Positions 57,176-64,000 of a stretch of 64,000 nucleotides of DNA are shown here, one piece after another. The DNA lies in the NCBI GenBank assembly GCA_936432065.2, contig OW386287.2, positions 95,063,091 through 95,127,090 on the forward strand. The letters run 5' to 3'. Position 1 is the first letter of the stretch; each line of letters starts with the position of its first letter. The notes beneath the pieces are model-generated. The model saw nothing but the letters and a program-made list of their open reading frames with translations, had not been told where the DNA came from and did no database searches. The position numbers and the translations under genes were made by a program. The stretch comes from Rutpela maculata (taxonomy: Eukaryota; Arthropoda; Insecta; Coleoptera; Cerambycidae).

Positions 57176-57629
57176 TCCAAACGGCAAGTCAAATTAATAT
57201 AATGTATAGGTTATTTCACAAAAGTAAGGACAATAAATTTCTATTTATTTTAAGAAGAATAACAGTATTTTCTACACCATCGTATTAAATTACACTTCAA
57301 TTAAAATAATTTAATTTCTACTAAATAAACGAAATAGTGGAGTGCCGTTAGATTTATACCTAGAACCCGGCTCCTACGAATCAACTTCAATGAAACTTTT
57401 TGCATTGCGTTGCTAAAATCTAATACTAAAATGTTTATGGATTAGAAACTGATGTTTTATTTTTATTCAAAAGTTTATCGAGATCTTCTACAAATTCTTT
57501 GAAAACATATTCAATTCACATAAGTTTAATAGTTTTTGTTCTGTAGACAAAAAAATCGTACCTGAATAGTATTGTGATTACAAATTTAAGGTAAAAAGTT
57601 ACAAATTCAAAATGTGGGACCCAAAATGG

Positions 57630-57876
57630 CGGCCAAAAACTTTAAAATAAGACATAATTAATACAAAAAACATTAGAATTTCTGTAGAAATAAACTTATT
57701 GTTAAATCACATAATTCATAATCATTTTAACAAAATATACTATTTATCTTCGGCGGCCAAAAAACTTTAAAATAAGACATAATTAATACAAAAAACATTA
57801 GAATTTCTGTAGAAATAAACTTATTGTTAAATCACATAATTCATAATCATTTTAACAAAATATACTATTTATCTTC
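57630..57876. repeat. Near-perfect tandem duplication of 124 bp
   Basis: CGGCCAAAAACTTTAAAATA through CTATTTATCTTCG is present twice in succession with a single extra A. It lies only in the left arm of element E and spans the 3' end of the coding region, so it arose after the arms formed. Confidence 0.95.
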
Positions 57877-58715
57877 GATACCTTCGTTTCCAAATTCACT
57901 TATTTCTATAATGGAAGAAGGGTTCGAACAACTATCACCATTGCATTCGGAACAAGCTGCAGTGCAAGGTAATTAATTCATGCTTTCTACAAGCACAAGC
58001 AGCTCTGCATCCTGTCTTATATGTACAAAAAATAATTTTTAGTAGATTTTCAGGGGCTGGTGGCTTATTCATTGTTATCGGTCTCAACATCCCACGATAA
58101 TGCTTCCATCCCCATTCTATTGGCGAAATGTCATTTCCTATCCTTAATTGTACTTGTAAGTACAAATGCTCAGAGACTGTATCAGGTGTAGGCACTAATG
58201 ATGCCAGTCGTACACAGCTATTTTTAGCTGTAGCTTTGATGAAGCAATTGTACCTGAATGTATTTAAATTTTTTTATTTTTTTGAGCGCGTCGTATAATG
58301 CGAGGACGCTTCAGGTTCACAAATATTATTCAATTCTTCATTGGCATTTGCAAACGCTTCAACGGCGTCTTGACGATCTTTATTTTTTTCAAAAATTTCT
58401 ACAAACTTATTTTTACCTCTATTATAAAAAGCTGACGTAGTGTCACATCCTGTAAAAGCATGTAAAAACAAAATATACATTTTACACAGAGCTCATGGAA
58501 GAAAAAACTTTTTGCAGAACTTTACCCTTTGCTGGTTTTCGAAAATAAATTTCTCGATCATTTGGGGTTAGTGCTGTTAATAATACCAGGACATCTATAT
58601 CCTCCGAAACTACAGCAATATTGAAAACAATCTGAACAACACCATACATTCCCGATGATAAAACGATTAAGTCGAAATTATTGTCACACTTAAGAATAAT
58701 ATTGTATTGTCCAGT
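57865..58715 (-). pseudogene. C-terminal half of the dispersed family: acidic block, HAFTGCDTTSA, Cys-rich tail
   Basis: Reading leftward from about 58700: AVVSEDIDVLVLLTALTPND, EIYFRKPAKGKVLQKVFSS, a stop, then LFLHAFTGCDTTSAFYNRG and VEIFEKNKDRQDAVEAFANA. Next come a decayed patch, AKNSCVRLASLVPTPDTVSE, LRIGNDISPIEWGWKHY, MNKPPAPENLLKIIFC, then TGCRAACACRKHEL. After a 1-base shift it reads CSECNGDSCSNPS and ends GIEDK at 57865. The order matches what I recall of full-length relatives: acidic beta-strand blocks with invariant GCD (possibly a PIN/FEN-like nuclease fold), then the WGWK/PAP-x-x-LL segment and the metal-binding tail. Three frame disruptions. The function is unknown. Confidence 0.78.
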
Positions 58716-58719
58716 AAAT

Positions 58720-59618
58720 TTGGGTCAAATACAATAATATGCTTTCGGAAGAAACATCATGAAATATTATCAAAAACTTGGTACCGAGAAAGATTAGACA
58801 ATGATATTGAAGAAGAATATCGAATCTTAAAAGCTGCTGGTGAGGTTCTTCGAAGACATATTCGAACGGAAGTTTATTATAATGATAGTTACCCAGCTAG
58901 CGATAAAATGTTTGAAAGCATTCATACATCCATCCCGAAGTCATTAAGTTTTGTTCTATCTAAAATAATTATAAGTGATAGAAAATATGACTTTTTATGA
59001 GGCAAAGTGCACTTCAATTGCTTATGCCATTATTTCAGCAGTACTACCCCGATCATTTATATCACCTTTACATGTTGCATTATCAGTTACACTTCATCGA
59101 AAATTTGGCTCTAATAAAATTATAGATATATGTAACGCCTTAGGTTTCTGTGGTTCATACAAAGAAGCAAAATTGTATGAAGCTTCAGCAGCTTTTGGAA
59201 GTTCAATTGAAATAAAAATAGGTACTTTTGTTCAGTTTGTACATGATAATGCAGATTTTAATGTTAACACACTTGATGGAAAAGGGACCTTCCATAATTT
59301 GGGATCTATTCAAATTGTTACTCCTGGTGATAGTATTGAGCCTAGAAAACCAATCAAACGTTTGGGGAAGATTCCATCCCAGTCTGAAATAACATTTCAC
59401 CAATAGAATGGGGATGGAAACATTATCATGGGGTGTTGAGACCGATAACAATGAATAAGCCGCCAGCCCCTGAAAATCTACTTAAAATTATTTTTTGTAC
59501 ATGTAAGACAGGATGCGGAGCTGCAGCTTGTTCCGAATGCAATGGTGATAGTTGCTCGAACCCTTCTCCTATTATAGAAATAAGCGAAGTTGAAAACGAA
59601 GATATCCAAGATAAATAG
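58720..59618 (+). pseudogene. Central region of the dispersed family fused to its C-terminus
   Basis: Pieces in order: ICFRKKHHEILSKTWYRERL with EEEYRILKAAGEVLRRHIRT, then a frame change, AKCTSIAYAIISAVLPRSF, HRKFGSNKIIDICNALGFCG, and FVQFVHDNADFNVNTLDGKG with TFHNLGSIQIVTPGD and PIKRLGKIPSQSE. The DNxDxNxxTLDGxxTFHxxG motif is highly distinctive of the family. At about 59385-59405 the sequence passes straight into the ISPIEWGWKHY segment, losing everything between (acidic block and HAFTGCD). The joint lies at GAAAT-ACATTTC, a sequence also present before WGWK on the left half, which suggests a microhomology deletion. A 40-bp deletion also removes part of the Cys module (GCGAAACSECNGDSCSN remains). 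Stop at 59616-59618. Confidence 0.78.
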
Positions 59619-60124
59619 TATATTTTGTTAAAATCATTATGAATTATGTGATTTAACGATAAGTTTATTTCTACAGAAATTCTAATATTATGTTTTATTT
59701 TAAAGTTTTTTAGTCGTCATATTGGGTCCCACATTTTGAATTTGTAATTTTTTACCTTAAATTTATAATCACAAACCTACAAGACTATTCAGGTACGATT
59801 TTTTTGTCTACAGAATAAAAACTATTAAAACTTATGTGAATTGAGTATTTTTTCAAAGAATTTGTAGATCTCGATAAATTTTTAAATAATAAAACTAAAC
59901 AATTTCTAATCCATAAACATTTTAGTATTAGGTTTTAGCAACACAATGCAAATAGTTTCATTAAAATTGATTCATAGAAACTGGGTTCCAAGGTTTTTTA
60001 GTTTTCACGCCTAACGGCACTCCACGAAAAAGTAAAAACACAAATATCAATACTTTTGAAGTGTAATTTAATACAATCGTACAAAAAAATAGTATAAGGC
60101 ATCGAGAACGTTAAGGGTTGTACT

Positions 60125-60183
60125 GGTCTCCGGCAAAATTGGAGGCTTCGCTATCGCTCAGGCTTCAAACATTGCCGTTGACC
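60125..60183. repeat. Short palindrome with GC-rich loop
   Basis: GGTCTCCGGCAAAATTGGAG pairs with the complement of CTTCAAACATTGCCGTTGACC around the apex GCTTCGCTATCGCTCAGG. Confidence 0.75.
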
Positions 60184-60333
60184 GGTAAACGTCCCCTACC
60201 ATTCTGGATACTTAATATGCTATTACATTAGTCAATGTAAATTATTTATTAAAAAAAGTAATTACTTATTTTAATGAATACATGGAAACATTTATCAGAT
60301 TTTACGAATAAGTTCAATAACATATTTTTGTGA

Positions 60334-60691
60334 CGTATTTCGATACTTACAGGGAAGCAACCTTCAGTGCGGTTTAGTACTTGGATGAAATCCAATCTGG
60401 GGAAACAAAGCGATCTCGTCCTACCTTCTGGCGGCTTGTACATCAGTGTATACGCAGAAACTATGTAATTTCAAGACGAAGATTGTGTAGTGGATATACC
60501 ATCCTTCGGAAGGGATGTAAAGCAGTCGGTCCCCTGTCTATTAAATGTTAGGCAAGTAAAAGCTTCCTGCTCTTCGACAGAGAAGAGGTTCGGCAAAATT
60601 TCCAGTTTGGGGGTAGCTCGACGTCTGGCATCGATGTTGGGTCTTGGTAGCGGAAATAGGTCGACGTTAAGTAAATAAAAACAAAAAATAT
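60334..60691 (+). mobile_element. 5S rRNA-derived SINE, copy 2
   Basis: Second copy of the element at 1500-1854: GGTTTAGTACTTGGATG, TGGGGAAACAAAGCG, then a body that matches copy 1 closely (GTAGTGGATATACCATCCTT, CTATTAAATGTTAGGCAAGT, GAGGTTCGGCAAAATTTCCA, GGTAGCGGAAATAGG). Flanked by ATATTTTTGTGA (60322-60333) and ATATTTTCGTGA (60692-60703), a 12-bp duplication with one mismatch. The 5S-like head is more diverged than in copy 1 (for example AAGCAACCTTCAGTGCGG). Both copies start at an equivalent base, so this is the element's true 5' end and not truncation. Confidence 0.88.
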
Positions 60692-60965
60692 ATATTTTCG
60701 TGATATTAATGTATAAAATTATTAAGTGAAAAACTGTTCTATTGTTCTAACAAAGGGGATCCGGAAACAGACTTGTAAATCATGTTTCCCCTTTTCATAT
60801 AATTTTGAAAATCACAGTTTGCTGTGCTTGTGCATATAACTTCTATCTTCATAGGAGAGAGGTAAGAATATTTCTTTTGTAGATATTGGTTTAATAATTT
60901 ATACTTTATTAAAATGTTATGTTTTATTTACTAATTTTCTTCGTTATACATAAATGGCTATTGCA

Positions 60966-61167
60966 CAGGACCGGATTATGCATAAGGCTAACTAGGATAT
61001 AGCCTAGGGGTGTGAAGGGGCGAGTGAGCTCTTTGCGCTCTCTGCTTCAATTTTGTTTTTTTTTTTAGATTTCTTCCCCCCGCTCATCAATTTTTTTTTC
61101 CATTATGAATAAGAGGGTGCAAATACATGATTAGCCTAGAGGCGCGCCAGTCCTTAATCCGGCCCTG
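60966..61167. mobile_element. hAT-type MITE (202 bp)
   Basis: The ends CAGGACCGGATTA and TAATCCGGCCCTG are inverted, with further pairing of GCCTAGGGGTGTG and GCGCGCCAG-flanking TAGCCTAGAGG. CAGG-type termini and size fit non-autonomous hAT elements. The flanking octamers (CTATTGCA, GTTGTGCT) agree at only about half of positions. Confidence 0.78.
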
Positions 61168-62734
61168 GTTGTGCTATCAAAATTAGGATATTGCTCACTG
61201 GTATGGTTCCCGGGATATGCTACGTATATAAAAAGTATTGAAAACATTCACGTTTTGTTAAGCATTTGTGTTTTATTGAAGATGGCGATTATCCCATAAT
61301 TAGGTGTTTTCACTATATGCAAATTTGCTTTTTTGATATTATTAAAATGAAGTATTCCATACATTAAAGCACTTACCAATATTTAAACACCATTATTTCA
61401 TCTATCAATTTAAAATTTCAACAAATAAATATCAAAACTGAATAACTGAACGGGTATTATACAAAACGGGCTGTGACGTCATCGGTTGCATTAACATAAT
61501 CTCAACTTTTAAGTTTTTTAAGTTTATTGTCATTTTTAATGGTTATATCCGCACTTCTCATTTGAAACCAGTATGGCTCCAAGCAAACATTTAAAAATTG
61601 ACGCGTATGATGTCTCAATATTGCTGATTACTAAAAATGAGCTGCTAATTATAGGTTGGATGTTGGATTTCCCACCTACAAAAATCGCCTTATTTTATTG
61701 GGAGAAGATATTTAAAACTTTATGAACATTACATTGAACAAGATTTTAGTTGAAAATACGAGAACCAAGTGGAAATTTTCATTATAGTGGCATATTACTT
61801 GGAAATTTTTAAAAGATGACGTCAACAATATAGCTTAGTGTTTTGGGCGGTAAAATTTTAATTCAAATTTAAAAATACTTTTTCTTGGATATTACTCAAC
61901 TGGTTGTGGAAATTCATTCGTTTTTAGTTATAATTAAGTATAACCTTCACAATCAATGAGATTTTAAAATTTGTGAAAACACCGAATTGGTTATTCACAA
62001 AGTCTCATGTTAGAAAGATTTGATACGTCGAGTCTATAAAATAGAACAATACCACACTCTGTAATTTTCCTATACATATAAAATTATTTACAACATGTTT
62101 GATTGCCCGTTTATTTTGAAGCCACTGTGTTTTCGTGTACTTTGTATAGAAAGCAGAAATCGTGAAACATTTTATCTTGCTACCCCCCGAACCTATTTAC
62201 TAAAACTTTCACCTATACATTTTATGAGTAAAATTATAATTCGCTGCAAAATGAACTTGATGTATTTAATTGTAGTCCTACATTAATGGGCTCATTCAGC
62301 ATTTTTTTTGTTACATTTTCTGAAAGATCTTTTAATTCTAGAGCAAAATGCAAAAAAAAAGAATTTTCTAGGTTCTCTAACTGCTCCTTTGTCGTAAAAG
62401 TCGCAAGCGTAGAGGTTATTTTCCAGTAAAATACTTGATAATTGTATTATTTTGTTTAGAGGAAAATGTAAGTGGGAGAGAATCTCAATAGAAACACAGA
62501 AAAATTAAGAAAATGCCACGACCAACATTAGGCAATATTCTCTGTAGGTTTTAAAATTAATCAAGAACATCAACGCGTGGCGCTTTCGTGTTATAGCTGC
62601 GTGACGTCAATCACTCCTATCGCATCGGGAGACGTAGCCGCTTGCCTAGATACCTAACAGTCTGTATTTGAATGCCGCAGATGCGCCATCTGGATTAAAA
62701 GTACCGTTTGTGTCATGAATAGTGCAAATATCGT
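61168..62734. other. Unassigned; diverged copy of the 47180 repeat at about 61710-61830
   Basis: CTTTATGAACATTACATTGA followed by AGATTTTAGTTGAAAATACG is the third copy of the 47180-47325 repeat. No gene is supported. A 63-codon frame at 62095-62286 has no recognisable features. Confidence 0.45.
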
Positions 62735-62885
62735 AGGTGATGGAAAATCTAAAGCAAAACGTTCTGTTTTTAAGTACCGTATTGTGCCCAAATGTACAAA
62801 CACAACAGTAAAACCACCAATAAACTGTTCATCAGTCTACCGCAAGATCCTGTTAGGAGAAAGTTGTGGCAGAGAGCAATGAGAT
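62735..62885 (+). pseudogene. THAP domain fragment with first zinc Cys lost
   Basis: Reads KAKRSVFKYRIVPKCTNTT, then after a 1-base shift FISLPQDPVRRKLWQRAMR and a TGA at 62881. THAP domains open Y-C-x-V-P-x-C and later have a F-x-x-L-P-x-D-x-x-x-R-x-x-W-x-x-A-x-R stretch, both visible here. The first Cys is Arg (CGT for TGT). The rest of the protein is missing. It is a different THAP sequence from the one at 11661. Confidence 0.75.
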
Positions 62886-63214
62886 AAGCGATATATATCT
62901 TGGAGATAAAACAAACAAATAAGAGCGTGTGTAAAAATAAAGAGGTTTAGAGATGTTAATTACCAGTGACTTTTTCTTAGAATAAGATTGTATGTCATTA
63001 AAAGTAAAACACTCTCTAGGTATATTATTAGTAAAACAAGCTAAAAACGTACTCTTCGCCAATTTACTGAGCTTTTTATAATTGTTACACATTCTATAGG
63101 ATACTCTTCGCAGTTTTCTTGTAAATAATGTTAGTTTTTGGACATCCTAAATTTTGTGATATAAACTTTGTTGTGAAAAAAATTGTATGAAAAAAAAAAT
63201 GAAAAAAAAAATCC

Positions 63215-63428
63215 AACCTGCGGGATTCGAACACGGGACCCGTGGATTGCAACGAAAAGCATTAGCATTAGCATTAAAATATCTTTATTTAGCTGTTTTA
63301 AAATAAGTATGTACAGGTCATTTTATTTCACATATGGTGTACAATATTTATATTATTACGAGGTTACAACCGCGATGAGTCGCGCGAAACCTCATAATAC
63401 TTTAGCCGCTGCGCCACCACCTGTTGCT
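63215..63428 (-). mobile_element. tRNA-derived SINE head split by an inserted hairpin
   Basis: On the minus strand GGTGGTGGCGCAGCGGCTAA (A-box region, 63428-63405) and GTGTTCGAATCCCGCAGG (B-box, about 63236-63219) are separated by roughly 165 bp instead of the usual 30-40 bp. The extra sequence contains the hairpin at 63352-63399 and three GCATTA units. Removing it would bring the two boxes to tRNA-like spacing. The SINE body left of 63215 was not delimited. Confidence 0.62.
63352..63399. repeat. Short palindrome with GC-rich loop
   Basis: TATTACGAGGTTACAACCG and the inverted GTTTCGCG-AACCTCATAATA partner surround GATGAGTCGCGCG. Same plan as the other GC-loop hairpins. Confidence 0.7.
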
Positions 63429-63746
63429 AGGAAAATTGATTGTCTGTAATATATATCTGTCGACATTCATACATATTTCACTTCTAAGAAATATTAGTAA
63501 ACTTCATACACAAAAAAAAAAATTGTTATGGAAATAATATCTCGCGATTTCCATTTTAGTACAAGCCACAAAAATTAACAAAAAATTTTTTTTTTTAAAT
63601 TAAATAATTAATAACTTTTTTATTTACTGATCGATTTTCTTCAAAAACAATAGGGTTCTTCCTCTAGTTAACAATAACTTATTTTCTAAATTTCAATACA
63701 ATCGGACTTTTCTTTCTTAAGTTATCGTGCTTACAAGAAACGTGAC

Positions 63747-63812
63747 GGACGGACAGACGGACAGACGGACAGACGGACAGACGGACAGACGGACGGACAG
63801 ACGGACAGACGG
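63747..63812. repeat. (GACGGACA)n microsatellite
   Basis: About eight units of GACGGACA/GACAGACG follow TTATCGTGCTTACAAGAAAC. Such tracts commonly sit at this point in a widespread insect repeat; the parent family was not identified. Confidence 0.92.
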
Positions 63813-63916
63813 AGATTTTGAAAGTTGTTCAGAATTCGTTCACTAACACAATTATATGAAAATTTTTTCTCTACGAGCGATATTTACGATTTTAGAAATG
63901 TGCCGATCAAATACAA

Positions 63917-63944
63917 TATACTCTTCGTTTTTGCGAAGAGTATA
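63917..63944. repeat. Perfect 11-bp stem hairpin
   Basis: TATACTCTTCG and CGAAGAGTATA are separated by a short T-rich loop. The words ACTCTTCGC also occur singly at 63051 and 63103, so the hairpin may be one end of a local repeat. Confidence 0.85.
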
Positions 63945-64000
63945 ATAATCATATATCTTTTTGATAGTGAAAACTGACACAGTAATCATTATTCACACTC

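Larger units (their letters stand above)
57339..60023. mobile_element. Long-IR element E with the dispersed family in two opposite halves
   Basis: Begins GGAGTGCCGTTAG and ends CTAACGGCACTCC. ACGAAATAGT (57329-57338) and ACGAAAAAGT (60024-60033) could be its target duplication, 9 of 10 matching. Inverted arms of 600-900 bp include the 3' end of the coding region. The left half carries, on the minus strand, the acidic block, HAFTGCDTTSA and the C-terminus. The right half carries, on the plus strand, the central region joined directly to the C-terminus. Weaker inverted similarity (CGTATTAAATTACACTTCAA) continues about 85 bp outside both ends, so either the element is larger or it landed in an older palindrome. 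Confidence 0.85.

Noticed and set aside
62853..63092. 79-codon minus-strand frame that loosely recalls LINE ORF2 C-termini
   Set aside because: Only isolated words resemble that family and the frame overlaps the THAP fragment antisense; not enough to support.

Overview
The window looks like AT-rich nuclear DNA of an arthropod, most likely an insect. The grounds are the transposon mix (Ty3/gypsy, LOA-type and other non-LTR elements, Tc1/mariner/IS630 transposases, a Penelope-like fragment, tRNA- and 5S-derived SINEs, hAT-type MITEs), spliceosomal-intron-like breaks, and the absence of operons or bacterial genes. The species cannot be read from it, and I found no ordinary host gene. Almost every recognisable segment is a mobile element or its wreckage.

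Layout. 0-10.4 kb: a Penelope-like fragment, a 5S rRNA-derived SINE with perfect 13-bp target-site duplications, broken non-LTR reverse transcriptases (one carrying a MITE), an (AT)n tract beside a tRNA-derived SINE, and a minus-strand LOA-like RT/RNase H pseudogene. 11.3-23.1 kb: a series of long inverted-repeat (foldback) elements, several nested. 24-30 kb: remnants of non-LTR 3' ends, an IS630/mariner-type transposase fragment, a SINE and diverged tandem repeats. 31.5-37.9 kb: a foldback carrying coding sequence, a Tc1-like pseudogene, and a 2.7-kb mariner-like element whose 0.8-kb terminal inverted repeats include part of its own transposase. 37.9-46.3 kb: a nearly complete minus-strand Ty3/gypsy element with near-identical LTRs, damaged gag and protease, intact RT-RNase H-integrase, and two younger insertions in one LTR. 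46.3-64 kb: more repeats, an exon of a YqaJ-type mobile-element protein, two further coding foldbacks, a tyrosine-recombinase-like fragment, a second 5S-derived SINE and a hAT-type MITE.

The most interesting pattern is a dispersed gene family. Five elements with long inverted repeats (11350-14820, 21690-23130, 31544-33200, 53539-55800, 57339-60023) each carry a different part of what appears to be one large protein family. The parts are an N-terminal Cys/His region (WHKSC-like, then AKYHL), a central DNxDxN...TLDGxxTFH motif, an acidic PIN/FEN-like region (EDIDxLV, then HAFTGCDTTSA), and a C-terminal WGWK...CxCRK...CxxCxGxxCxN cysteine-rich tail. I recognise these signatures from uncharacterised predicted animal proteins but know no named transposon family with this architecture. 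All copies here are broken. They were probably moved in trans, or are decayed relics of an autonomous element elsewhere in the genome.

A second theme is palindromes. At least fifteen inverted repeats from about 50 bp to 1.5 kb are present. Five short ones share the same design, divergent arms around a GC-rich GAGCG/AGCGA-type loop. Transcripts across these hairpins could feed small-RNA pathways, but that is inference only.
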